From positions 225,958 to 289,957 of the forward strand of contig NZ_JAVYJB010000004.1 in NCBI RefSeq assembly GCF_032490495.1: a stretch of 64,000 bases of DNA, written 5' to 3'. The translations under genes were made by a program, and so were the position numbers. Below the pieces are notes generated by a model. That model ran no database searches, was not told the origin of the DNA, and saw nothing but the letters and a program-made list of their open reading frames with translations. This document shows, piece by piece, positions 1-7,455 of the stretch (its first letter is position 1; each line of letters opens with the position of its first letter). Source of the stretch: Pilosibacter fragilis. Its GTDB lineage: Bacteria; Bacillota; Clostridia; Lachnospirales; Lachnospiraceae.

Positions 1-124
1 ACCCTGCGAAGTTCTGTCAAATGTAGATAATCTGACAATACGAACATGGCTCACACGTAGTCTTCGACACCGAATATCAGCCAGCACACATATGAGGACG
101 GAAAATGTAGCAGCTTTTGAAAAA

Positions 125-153
125 TTGCTTTTTTCTGCTCAAAGTGCTATAAT
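125..153 (+). promoter_or_regulatory. Promoter of the DUF134/NifX-like gene
   Basis: TTGCTT at 125-130 and TATAAT at 148-153 are separated by exactly 17 bp, a good housekeeping-sigma promoter. It lies 35 bp ahead of the ATG at 189. Bases 1-124 show no gene. Confidence 0.75.
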
Positions 154-188
154 CGGAATATACCGAATACAAAGGGAGGAAAGCTCCC

Positions 189-968
189 ATGCCAAGACCG
201 CCACGGTGCCGTCGAATTTGTGGCGTACCACAGGTCGATACATTCTGTCCTAACGGGTGCGAGAATACCGAGCCGATCCTGCTGACGCTGGACGAATACG
301 AGGTCATTCGGCTGGTTGACTTGGAGCAGCAAACCCACGAGCAGTGTGCCGCTCAAATGGAGATTTCCCGCTCTACCGTGCAGGAGATTTACGAAAGCGC
401 ACGGAGCAAGATCGCAGCGTATCTTGTCCACGGGAAACCGCTGCACATCACCGGGGGAAACTACCGCATCTGCGGAGGACAGGAGGCAGCTCACTGCGGC
501 TGTTGCTGCCGGATGCAGAGAGCCAACATGGAAAAATCAGGCAAAACTTGCAAAGGAGATTCCATTATGAAAATTGCAGTTACCTATGAAAACGGTCAAA
601 TCTTTCAGCATTTCGGTCACACCGAGCAGTTCAAGCTTTATGAAGCTGTGGACGGCAAAATCGTCCATGCGGAAGTCGTTGATACCAACGGCAGCGGTCA
701 CGGCGCACTGGCAGGATTCCTGATGCAGAACGGCGTGGACACTTTGATTTGCGGAGGCATCGGCGGCGGTGCGCAGGCGGCTCTGGCCGAAGCGGGCATC
801 AAGCTCTACGGCGGTGTCAGCGGGGACGTTGACGCGGCGGTGAGCGCATTGCTCAGCGGAAATCTGGGCTACGACCCCAATGTTCACTGTGATCACCATG
901 ACCACGAGCACGGCGAGGATGGGCACACCTGCGGTGACCACGGCTGCGGCAAGCATAGCTGCCATTGA
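189..968 (+). CDS. DUF134 HTH protein fused to a NifX/NifB-like (DIMT cofactor) domain
   Basis: 259 aa. Residues 1-105 match the DUF134 family: a Cys-rich start (CRRICGVP, FCPNGC) followed by a sigma-70-region-4-like HTH (STVQEIYESARSKIA). Residues 127-230 are a dinitrogenase iron-molybdenum cofactor-type domain (MKIAVTYENG, QHFGHTEQF, ICGGIGGGAQAAL). The tail is rich in His and Cys (HCDHHDHEH, CGDHGCGKHSCH) and probably binds metal. These two domains are usually separate neighbouring genes. Here they share one frame, and a Shine-Dalgarno sequence plus ATG remains at the domain junction (567). The role is inferred as metal or redox sensing or Fe-S handling, and the cofactor is not known. The start has GGGAGG upstream. 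Next comes a Crp/Fnr gene one base after the stop. Confidence 0.85.
   Translation: MPRPPRCRRICGVPQVDTFCPNGCENTEPILLTLDEYEVIRLVDLEQQTHEQCAAQMEISRSTVQEIYESARSKIAAYLVHGKPLHITGGNYRICGGQEAAHCGCCCRMQRANMEKSGKTCKGDSIMKIAVTYENGQIFQHFGHTEQFKLYEAVDGKIVHAEVVDTNGSGHGALAGFLMQNGVDTLICGGIGGGAQAALAEAGIKLYGGVSGDVDAAVSALLSGNLGYDPNVHCDHHDHEHGEDGHTCGDHGCGKHSCH
552..569 (+). promoter_or_regulatory. Internal ribosome binding site and ATG for the NifX-like domain
   Basis: AAAGGAG at 552-558 is followed 8 nt later by an ATG at 567, in frame inside the fused gene. It would yield a free NifX-like protein of 133 aa beside the fusion. That both products are made is inference. Confidence 0.5.
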
Positions 969-969
969 T

Positions 970-1626
970 ATGGAACGCACACTGACACAACTTCCGTTCT
1001 GGTCATCCTTGACCGAACACGAAATGGAAACGCTACGCCGAAGCGCCTTTGTCCGTCATTATGAAAAGGGCGCGTTCGTTCACAGCAGCGACAATGAATG
1101 TCTCGGAATGCTGTTTGTCCTTTCCGGCGAGATCCGCACCTATCTTCTCTCCGAGGAGGGGCGGGAGGTAACGCTGTTCCGCCTGTATCCGGGCGAACTA
1201 TGCGTGCTTTCTGCCTCTTGTGTGATCAGTCAGATCACCTTTGATACGCAAATGACCGCGGGAATGGATACGGAGGTTCTGATTATCCCTGCAAATGTCA
1301 TCGCTGTGCTCAAGGAGCAAAATCTTCATGTCCGTTGCTTCCTCTATGAACTGGCAACGAAACGATTTTCTGATGTGATGTGGGCGATGCAGCAGATCAT
1401 GTTCAAGGGTTTGGATCGGCGGCTGGCAGATTTTCTCCTGGCCGAAGCGGAGCGTACCGGCTCCGATACCATACGCATGACCCATGAGCAGATTGCCCAG
1501 CACATCAGCTCGGCGCGGGAGGCGGTGGCGCGGATGCTCAAGAGCTTCTCGGAGGACGGGCTTGTGGAGCTAAGACGAGGCGCAATCACGCTGCGGGATA
1601 TAGACGGATTGAATCACTTAAAATGA
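970..1626 (+). CDS. Crp/Fnr-family transcription regulator
   Basis: 218 aa, the usual length. Residues 10-115 form the cyclic-nucleotide-like sensor barrel (LFVLSGEIRTYL, GREVTLFRLYPGELC). Residues 150-212 form the winged helix (MTHEQIAQHISSAREAVARML). The N-terminal region lacks the four-Cys Fe-S cluster of true Fnr, although Cys occur in LCVLSASCV. The ATG at 970 was chosen because the domain starts there. It follows the previous stop by 1 nt with no strong ribosome site, so translation is probably coupled. The next gene, rubrerythrin, has a perfect palindrome between its -35 and -10 boxes and is the likely target. The effector is unknown. Confidence 0.9.
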   Translation: MERTLTQLPFWSSLTEHEMETLRRSAFVRHYEKGAFVHSSDNECLGMLFVLSGEIRTYLLSEEGREVTLFRLYPGELCVLSASCVISQITFDTQMTAGMDTEVLIIPANVIAVLKEQNLHVRCFLYELATKRFSDVMWAMQQIMFKGLDRRLADFLLAEAERTGSDTIRMTHEQIAQHISSAREAVARMLKSFSEDGLVELRRGAITLRDIDGLNHLK

Positions 1627-1631
1627 AAATA

Positions 1632-1660
1632 TTGTTTATAACACGAATCCGTGTTATAAT
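1632..1660 (+). promoter_or_regulatory. Rubrerythrin promoter with embedded palindromic operator
   Basis: TTGTTT (1632-1637) and TATAAT (1655-1660) are 17 bp apart. A perfect inverted repeat, TATAACACG-N4-CGTGTTATA (1637-1658), fills the spacer and overlaps the -10 box. A protein bound there would block RNA polymerase. The Crp/Fnr regulator ending at 1626 is the obvious candidate, though this is inference. Confidence 0.7.
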
Positions 1661-1692
1661 ATGAGCAGAAGAAGCTGGAAGGAGCATCGACC

Positions 1693-2235
1693 ATGAAAGA
1701 AACGAAATACGCAGGTACTCAAACCGAAAAAAATCTGATGGCCGCCTTTGCCGGTGAGTCCGAGGCACGCAACAAGTACACCTATTTTGCATCCAAGGCC
1801 AAGAAGGAAGGCTATGAGCAGATCGCGGCGTTGTTCCTCAAAACCGCTGACAACGAGAAGGAACATGCTAAGCTGTGGTTCAAAGAACTGAACGGCATCG
1901 GCGACACTGCCGAAAATCTTCTCGCCGCCGCTGAGGGTGAGAACTACGAGTGGACAGATATGTACGACGGCTTTGCCAAGACTGCTGACGAGGAGGGCTT
2001 CCACGAACTTGCCCAGCGCTTCCGTCTGGTCGCCGCCATTGAAAAGCACCATGAGGAGCGCTACCGTGCCCTGCTGCGCAATGTAGAGACGGCGCAGGTC
2101 TTCGCCAAAAGCGAGGTCAAGGTGTGGGAGTGCCGCAACTGCGGTCACATCGTTGTGGGCGAGAAGGCCCCGGAGGTCTGCCCTGCCTGCAATCATCCCC
2201 AGAGCTATTTTGAGATCCACGCGGAAAATTATTAA
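1693..2235 (+). CDS. rbr: Rubrerythrin
   Basis: 180 aa. Residues 1-135 are the ferritin-like four-helix diiron domain with repeated E..EH ligands (FAGESEARNKY, NEKEHAKLW, EEGFHELA, IEKHHEERY). Residues 143-180 are the rubredoxin-like domain with WECRNCG and CPACNHPQ holding one iron. The enzyme reduces H2O2 to water in the cytoplasm of anaerobes, taking electrons from rubredoxin. The ribosome site is GGAAGGAG 10 nt ahead of the ATG. It is followed at 21 nt by desulfoferrodoxin, whose product H2O2 it would remove. Confidence 0.97.
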   Translation: MKETKYAGTQTEKNLMAAFAGESEARNKYTYFASKAKKEGYEQIAALFLKTADNEKEHAKLWFKELNGIGDTAENLLAAAEGENYEWTDMYDGFAKTADEEGFHELAQRFRLVAAIEKHHEERYRALLRNVETAQVFAKSEVKVWECRNCGHIVVGEKAPEVCPACNHPQSYFEIHAENY

Positions 2236-2256
2236 AGAAAGAAAAGGAGAATCATC

Positions 2257-2631
2257 ATGGAGCAGAAGTTTTATATTTGCAAGCATTGCGGTAACATCAT
2301 TGCCAAGGTCAAGGACACGGGCGTTCCCGTCATCTGTTGCGGTGAGCCGATGAGCGAGATCGTTCCCGGCACCACCGACGCCGCCGTGGAGAAGCACGTC
2401 CCTGTCTGGACAGTGGAAAACGGCATCGTCCATGTCAAGGTCGGCTCCGTGGAGCATCCCATGCTGCCGGAGCACTACATTGAGTGGGTGTCCCTCCACA
2501 CCAAGCAGGGCAACCAGCGCAAGGAACTGCATCCTGGCGAGAAACCCGAGGTCTGCTTTGCTCTCTGCGAGGGCGACGAGGTCGAAGCGGTCTACGCCTA
2601 CTGCAACCTCCACAGCCTTTGGAAAGCGTGA
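2257..2631 (+). CDS. dfx: Desulfoferrodoxin (superoxide reductase, two-iron class)
   Basis: 124 aa. The N-terminal rubredoxin-like center I has CKHC and the adjacent CC pair (VICCGEP). The catalytic center II ligands are present: EKHVPV, the His pair around VEHPMLPEHYIEW, and AYCNLHSLW near the C-terminus. It reduces superoxide to H2O2 without making O2. AAAGGAG precedes the ATG. It sits in the rubrerythrin transcript, giving a two-step superoxide-to-water route. Confidence 0.97.
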   Translation: MEQKFYICKHCGNIIAKVKDTGVPVICCGEPMSEIVPGTTDAAVEKHVPVWTVENGIVHVKVGSVEHPMLPEHYIEWVSLHTKQGNQRKELHPGEKPEVCFALCEGDEVEAVYAYCNLHSLWKA

Positions 2632-2642
2632 CCGCTCCGCAC

Positions 2643-3851
2643 ATGGAACTTGATGTATTAGGCTTGCTTGGTGCCTGCTCCTATGCTCTGGATTGCGTGG
2701 AGGCGGAACTGGTTCATGTGACAACGTTCCACGCCAAGCGTGTGGCGTATATGAGTGTGTGTACGGCCGAACAGTTTGGCGTTTCTGGCGAAGCACTGCA
2801 GGATCTTGCCGTCTGTGCCCTATTGCACGACAATGCTCTGACGCAGTATCTGCACGAAGAATTTCGTGGTGACAGCTCTGCCGCGGAATGTTTGCCGGAG
2901 CTGCCGCATCTCGGCGCTCACTGCGTTATGGGCGAGGAGAACATATCCGCGCTTCCGTTTCATACAAATGTAGAAAATATCATCCTTTACCACCACGAAA
3001 ACGCGGATGGCAGCGGCTCCTTCGGAAAAACATGGCAGGAGATCCCGCTGGGCGCCCGTATTATCCGTCTGTGCGATCTGCTGGATGCTTTCTGCCGCGC
3101 CGATGTCTTTACGCCGGATGTGTGGGAGCGTGCGAACGCGTTCCTTACTCGGGTACGCGGCAGGATCGTGGATGAGGAATGCGCGGACGCGTTTCTTCGC
3201 GCTTTTTCAGAACAGCATTTTTGCTCTCTTGGCGGCAGGGGGCTGGAGGAGCGCCTGTGGAGCAAAGTGCCGCGTACCAAGCAGCAGCTTGATTTTGCGC
3301 AGGTAAAAGCTCTGGCAAAATTCTTCGCGAAAATTGTAGACTACAAATCGCCCTTTACCAGTACACATTCTCTGGGTGTGGCCGACGATGCGGAATGTCT
3401 GGCCCGGTTTATGGGATTTGACGAGGACACCGCCCAGAAAATGTATCTTGCCGGCGCACTCCATGACATCGGAAAGGTAGCGATAGGCAATGAAATACTG
3501 GAAAAGCCGGGACGCCTGACCGACAGCGAATATGCGGAAATGAAGCATCACGCTGCCTATACATATTACGTTCTATCGGAAGTCCAGGACTTTGCGGAGC
3601 TGCGCGATTGGGCCGCGTTTCATCACGAGCATCTGGATGGAACGGGGTATCCCTTCGGAAAAAACGAGTCTGAGTTAAATACGCAGGAGCGTATCATGGC
3701 TTGCGTGGATATTTATCAGGCCCTGACCGAAAATCGTCCTTACAAAGCTGGAATGTCTCACGAAAAAGCCTGCTCTATTCTTCTGGATATGGCTGAAAAG
3801 GGCTGGTTGGATCGGGCGATCGTCGAACAGGTGAACGCCTGCTTTGCCTGA
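2643..3851 (+). CDS. HD-GYP-type protein with two HD domains
   Basis: 402 aa from the ATG at 2643, 11 nt after desulfoferrodoxin and with no clear ribosome site, so coupling is likely. The first HD half keeps scattered residues (LLHDNAL near 60, YHHEN near 115). The second is canonical: GALHDIGKVAI near 280, MKHHAAYTYYVL, and HHEHLDGTGYP near 340. HD-GYP enzymes hydrolyse cyclic di-GMP or related dinucleotides. Relatives of this two-HD layout occur next to redox genes in clostridia, but the substrate here cannot be read from sequence. A terminator follows. Confidence 0.85.
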   Translation: MELDVLGLLGACSYALDCVEAELVHVTTFHAKRVAYMSVCTAEQFGVSGEALQDLAVCALLHDNALTQYLHEEFRGDSSAAECLPELPHLGAHCVMGEENISALPFHTNVENIILYHHENADGSGSFGKTWQEIPLGARIIRLCDLLDAFCRADVFTPDVWERANAFLTRVRGRIVDEECADAFLRAFSEQHFCSLGGRGLEERLWSKVPRTKQQLDFAQVKALAKFFAKIVDYKSPFTSTHSLGVADDAECLARFMGFDEDTAQKMYLAGALHDIGKVAIGNEILEKPGRLTDSEYAEMKHHAAYTYYVLSEVQDFAELRDWAAFHHEHLDGTGYPFGKNESELNTQERIMACVDIYQALTENRPYKAGMSHEKACSILLDMAEKGWLDRAIVEQVNACFA

Positions 3852-3866
3852 ATAACGAGATAGGCG

Positions 3867-3909
3867 AAAGCTGTGAAGCGGTACGTGAACTGCCGCTTCA
3901 CAGCTTTTT
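3867..3909 (+). terminator. Rho-independent terminator
   Basis: A 15-bp stem (AAAGCTGTGAAGCGG pairing with CCGCTTCACAGCTTT) is followed by a T-run. It closes the rbr-dfx-HD operon. Confidence 0.9.
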
Positions 3910-3928
3910 CTGTTGCCGCGAAAATTTT

Positions 3929-3975
3929 TGTAATGTGACCTTGTTACAGAAAGGCAGGGCGGAGTTTGCTATGAT
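3929..3975 (+). promoter_or_regulatory. Activator-type promoter ahead of the FTR/Trx chimera
   Basis: TATGAT at 3970-3975 lacks a -35 box at the right distance. Instead TGTAA-N10-TTACA (3929-3948) is centred about 43 bp before the expected start, where a Crp/Fnr-type activator would sit. The assignment is inference. Confidence 0.4.
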
Positions 3976-4013
3976 AGGGCCATCACAAAGAACAAAGGAA
4001 AGAGGGAACCGAT

Positions 4014-4298
4014 ATGAAAATCAAGCTCAATTCCGATCAGGAGGTCGTGGACACCATCCGTGAGGGTCTCAAGCGCACCAGCGGGTACTGCCCCTGCCGC
4101 GTGGAGCGCACGGAGAAAAACGCCGGCACCCTCAAGGTGGGCAGGATCAATGTGGACGAGCAAATGGAACTGGCGATGCGTTTTCAGGTATCCAGTATCC
4201 CGATGCTTGTCGTATTCAAGGATGGAAAGGCCGTTGCCAAATCCGTGGGCTACCGGTCCAAGGCGGAGATCACCGCCATGGTGGAGGGCGCAAGATGA
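4014..4298 (+). CDS. Chimeric protein: FTR-catalytic-like N-terminus joined to a thioredoxin C-terminus
   Basis: 94 aa. Residues 1-36 resemble the start of ferredoxin-thioredoxin-reductase catalytic chains (EVVDTIREGLKRTSGYCPCR), but the later CxC and CHC motifs of that family are missing. From about residue 38 it is the C-terminal half of a thioredoxin (RINVDEQMELAMRFQVSSIP, with the cis-Pro) without the usual WCGPC. The reading frame is clean, so this looks like an in-frame deletion between two adjacent redox genes. It keeps one CPC pair. The stop overlaps the next ATG (ATGA), so it is translated with the CoA-disulfide reductase. Function is unproven. Confidence 0.7.
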   Translation: MKIKLNSDQEVVDTIREGLKRTSGYCPCRVERTEKNAGTLKVGRINVDEQMELAMRFQVSSIPMLVVFKDGKAVAKSVGYRSKAEITAMVEGAR

Positions 4299-5989
4299 AA
4301 GTTGTGATCGTAGGCGGTGTGGCTGGCGGCGCGTCTGCCGTTGCCCGCATCCGCCGTTTGGATGAACACGCGCAGATCGTGATGATCGAGCGTAGCGGCT
4401 ATATATCCTATGCCAACTGCGGCCTGCCGTATTATGTGGGCGGTGTGATCAAGGAGCAGGAAGAACTGACGCTGCAAACTCCGGAGAGCTTCTGGGACCG
4501 CTTTCGCATTGATGTACGGGTACGGCAGGAAGTAACTGCGATCAATCCCGCAGAGAAAACCGTCACCGTCCACGCACTGGACAGCGGGAAGGTCTACACG
4601 GAAAACTATGACAAACTGCTTCTTGCCCCCGGCGCAAAGCCGACGGTTCCTGCGCTTTCCGGCGTGGACAGCGAGCGGGTCTTTACCCTGCGCACTGTGG
4701 AAGACACCCTCCGCATTCGACGCTTTGTAGAGGATCAGAAGCCGAAAACCGCTGTTTTGGCTGGCGGCGGCTTTATCGGTCTGGAAATGGCGGAAAACCT
4801 TGTGGAGATGGGCGTTTCGGTTACCATCGTCCAGCGTCTGAAGCAGCTATTAGCGCCGTTGGATGCGGATATGGCCAGCTTTGTCCATGCGGAAATGCGC
4901 AGACACGGTGTGGCTCTGCGGTTGGATGAAACCGTCACCGGATTCCGACAGGACGGAGATTCCGTGCTGACGCTGCTGGAGGAAAGTGAGCCGCTGCGCT
5001 CCGACATGGTGCTGCTGGCCATCGGCGTCACGCCGGACACCCATCTGGTAAAAGAGGCCGGACTTGAGCTGGGCATCCGGGGCAGCATCGCTGTCAACGA
5101 GCGGATGGAAACCTCCGCGCCGGATATCTACGCTGTGGGCGATGCCGTAGAGGTCACCCATTTCGTGACCGGCCAAAAAGCATTGATCTCGCTGGCGGGG
5201 CCTGCCAACAAGCAGGGACGCATTGCCGCTGACAATATCTGCGGCGGAAACAGCCGCTTTCACGGCTCTCAGGGCTCGTCTGTTCTGAAACTGTTTGGCT
5301 TGACAGCGGCCTCCACGGGGATCAATGAGAAGGCAGCGCAGGCAGCAGGGATCGCTTACGACAAAGTCGTATTATTCCCGGCATCCCACGTTACCTATTA
5401 TCCCGGCGCACAGTCTATGGCAATGAAGGTGATGTATGAAAAAGAAAGCCTGCGGCTGCTGGGTGCGCAGATCGTTGGCGGCGAGGGCGTGGACAAGCGC
5501 ATTGATGTACTGGCAACGGCCATTCGCGCAAAAATGACAGCCTTGGAACTGACGGAGCTTGACCTTTCCTATGCGCCGCCCTATTCCTCTGCCAAAGACC
5601 CGGTCAATATGGCCGGTTTTATGATCGAGGATTTGGAGAGCGGGAAGGTACGGCAGTTCCATTGGAATGAGGTTGAGGACTTGCCTTGCGATGGCAATGC
5701 GACACTGCTGGATGTCCGTACAGAAGGCGAATATCGGCGTGGGCACTTGAATGGATTCCGCAATATTCCACTGGACGATCTGCGGGAGCATTTGGACGAG
5801 TTAGACCGGGGTAAGCCTGTTTATGTGAATTGCCAGACAGGGCTTCGCAGTTATCTGGCCTGCCGACTTTTGACGCAGTACGGTTTCACCTGTTCCCATC
5901 TCTCCGGCGGATACAGTTTTTATCAGGTCGTAACACAAGAGCGGCAGACAGCGCGGAGCGCCTATCCCTGCGGAATGGAGAAGCTATGA
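4295..5989 (+). CDS. CoA-disulfide reductase fused to rhodanese domain
   Basis: 564 aa. Residues 1-440 are a FAD/NAD(P)H pyridine-nucleotide-disulfide oxidoreductase (VVIVGGVAGGASAVAR; single catalytic Cys in SYANCGLPY; second nucleotide site VLAGGGFIGLEMAENL; APDIYAVGDAVE). Residues 460-555 are a rhodanese (LLDVRTEGEYRRGHL, active Cys in VNCQTGLRSY). This architecture is known from CoA-disulfide, polysulfide or persulfide reductases. It would keep CoA reduced or handle sulfane sulfur in the cytoplasm. It overlaps both the gene before and the alarmone synthetase after (ATG inside its stop). Confidence 0.93.
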   Translation: MKVVIVGGVAGGASAVARIRRLDEHAQIVMIERSGYISYANCGLPYYVGGVIKEQEELTLQTPESFWDRFRIDVRVRQEVTAINPAEKTVTVHALDSGKVYTENYDKLLLAPGAKPTVPALSGVDSERVFTLRTVEDTLRIRRFVEDQKPKTAVLAGGGFIGLEMAENLVEMGVSVTIVQRLKQLLAPLDADMASFVHAEMRRHGVALRLDETVTGFRQDGDSVLTLLEESEPLRSDMVLLAIGVTPDTHLVKEAGLELGIRGSIAVNERMETSAPDIYAVGDAVEVTHFVTGQKALISLAGPANKQGRIAADNICGGNSRFHGSQGSSVLKLFGLTAASTGINEKAAQAAGIAYDKVVLFPASHVTYYPGAQSMAMKVMYEKESLRLLGAQIVGGEGVDKRIDVLATAIRAKMTALELTELDLSYAPPYSSAKDPVNMAGFMIEDLESGKVRQFHWNEVEDLPCDGNATLLDVRTEGEYRRGHLNGFRNIPLDDLREHLDELDRGKPVYVNCQTGLRSYLACRLLTQYGFTCSHLSGGYSFYQVVTQERQTARSAYPCGMEKL

Positions 5990-6657
5990 GTGAGAATTTA
6001 TTTGGCTTGACGGTTGCGGCAGATAAAGGCTTAGATGATTTGCAGTGCCAGCGCCTTTTAAGCGAAAATCGCAGGTATCAGGAAGTCATGCTGCAATACC
6101 GATGTGCGCTGAAAGCACTGGAAAGCAGGTTGGAAATTCTAAACGAAGAGTTTTCATTGCAGCATGATCGCAATCCGATAGAAAGTATAAAAAGCCGCTT
6201 GAAGTCGCCGTCCAGCATTATGAATAAGATGCAGAAACGCGGACTTCCTCTGGATTTTCCGACCATGCAGACAAATATCATGGATATTGCCGGTGTGCGG
6301 GTGATCTGCTCTTTCGAGGAGGATGTGTTCTTTTTGGCAAAGTGCTAAAAAAAACAGTCTGACATTGAAATCATCACAGAGAAAGATTATATTTCACACC
6401 CTAAGCCAAATGGCTATCGCAGTCTGCACCTGACGATCCGGCTGCCGGTATTCTTTGCGGAAAAAGTGATCCATGTGCCGGTGGAGATACAACTCCGTAC
6501 AATCGCTATGGACTTCTGGGCAAGCCTTGAGCATACCATCCGCTATAAGAAAAACCTGCCGATAAATGCTGAAGTCGAAACTGAACTGAAAGAGTGCGCC
6601 GATTCCAGCAGAGGATGGGACGGTAAGATGGAACATTTATTGCATATCATAACATAA
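5986..6657 (+). pseudogene. Small alarmone (ppGpp) synthetase, interrupted by an in-frame stop
   Basis: A RelA/SpoT synthetase domain without hydrolase or regulatory regions. The first part (residues 1-120) has IESIKSRLKSPSSIMNKM and IAGVRVICSFEEDV. A TAA at 6346-6348 stops it, yet the same frame continues with PNGYRSLHLTI and VEIQLRTIAMDFWASLEH, the conserved catalytic segments. A TTA-to-TAA change is the simplest cause. The C-terminus is also displaced: after about 6,630 the sequence runs into a mobilization-gene fragment on the other strand. It is probably inactive. Read-through or a sequencing error are the alternatives. Confidence 0.8.
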
Positions 6658-6789
6658 TGTGTCGAATATAAAATGAAAAGCACGCACTTTGGTGCTTGCC
6701 TTGGACTTGCCAGGGACCGCCTTATCCGCCTTGGGTGGGCGACCCCTGCGAGCCCCAACCAATTTCTCCGCTTTCTGGTTTTCAGGCAT
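6637..6789 (-). pseudogene. MobC-like mobilization protein, N-terminal fragment
   Basis: A 50-aa frame starting at 6789 reads MPENQKAEKLVGA followed by RRGRPPKADKAVPGKSK. This basic start is typical of small relaxosome/MobC-type proteins of mobilizable elements. The ribbon-helix-helix part that should follow is missing, and the frame runs into the alarmone synthetase end. It is best explained as a scar left by a lost mobile element. Confidence 0.45.
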
Positions 6790-6933
6790 AGTCTTTTCTG
6801 CTTTCGGCGGACTGCCACGGCACAGCTTTTTCGGCTCCTATATTGTAAGGAACATGGCTTTTCGCTGAATGGAAAGCGAAGCTGACCCGGGCTGGAGCGG
6901 TCTGTGTTAAAACGATATATTTTTTTGGAAATT

Positions 6934-6965
6934 ATCTTGACAAAATTTATCAAGATTGATATGAT
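6934..6965 (+). promoter_or_regulatory. rrf2 promoter with palindromic operator
   Basis: TTGACA (6937-6942) and TATGAT (6960-6965) are spaced by 17 bp. The inverted repeat ATCTTGA-N9-TCAAGAT (6934-6956) covers the -35 box and spacer, a layout fitting autorepression by the Rrf2 protein encoded next. Confidence 0.75.
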
Positions 6966-7000
6966 GGCATTAACAAGCAAGCGAAAAGAGGATGTGGAGC

Positions 7001-7414
7001 ATGATCATCACCAAAGAGACGGACTACGCACTGCGCATTTTGCGGGTGCTGCTGGACGGGGAGAAGCATTCGGTGGCCGAGATGTCGGAAACGGAGCTGA
7101 TCCCCAATCAGTTTGCCTATCAAATCCTGCGCAAGCTCTCTGCCGGTAATTTGGTGCGGGTAAGGCGCGGCGCCCTTGGGGGCTGCGAACTGTCCGGCGA
7201 TCTGGATGCGACCTCCCTCTACGATCTCATGGAGGTCATGGGGGAGCGGGGCGTCCTATGCACCTGCATGGAGCCGGGATATGTATGCCGCTGGCAGGAC
7301 GAGCACGGGAGGTGCGCCATCCACTGTCAAATGGCGGTCTTGCAGCAAAAGCAGGACGAGGCGTTCCGCGCCGTGAGCCTGCGCAGGCTGCTGACCGGAA
7401 GATCCGCTCCCTAA
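7001..7414 (+). CDS. Rrf2-family transcription regulator with Cys cluster
   Basis: 137 aa from the ATG at 7001 (MIITKETDYALRIL, the standard family start). An ATG three codons earlier is less likely. The winged helix spans residues 1-75 (IPNQFAYQILRKLSAGNLVRV). Residues 88-112 hold five Cys (VLCTCMEPGYVC, GRCAIHC), enough to bind an Fe-S cluster as in IscR or NsrR. It likely senses oxygen, NO or iron-sulfur status. It lies 41 bp upstream of the acyl-CoA dehydrogenase fusion, the probable regulon. Confidence 0.92.
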   Translation: MIITKETDYALRILRVLLDGEKHSVAEMSETELIPNQFAYQILRKLSAGNLVRVRRGALGGCELSGDLDATSLYDLMEVMGERGVLCTCMEPGYVCRWQDEHGRCAIHCQMAVLQQKQDEAFRAVSLRRLLTGRSAP

Positions 7415-7455
7415 GAAATAAGCGAGCTGTAAAATTTTAAGAGGAGGTAACCTGT

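Noticed and set aside
1654..2796. Long - strand frame across rubrerythrin and desulfoferrodoxin
   Set aside because: Antisense shadow of two conserved genes.
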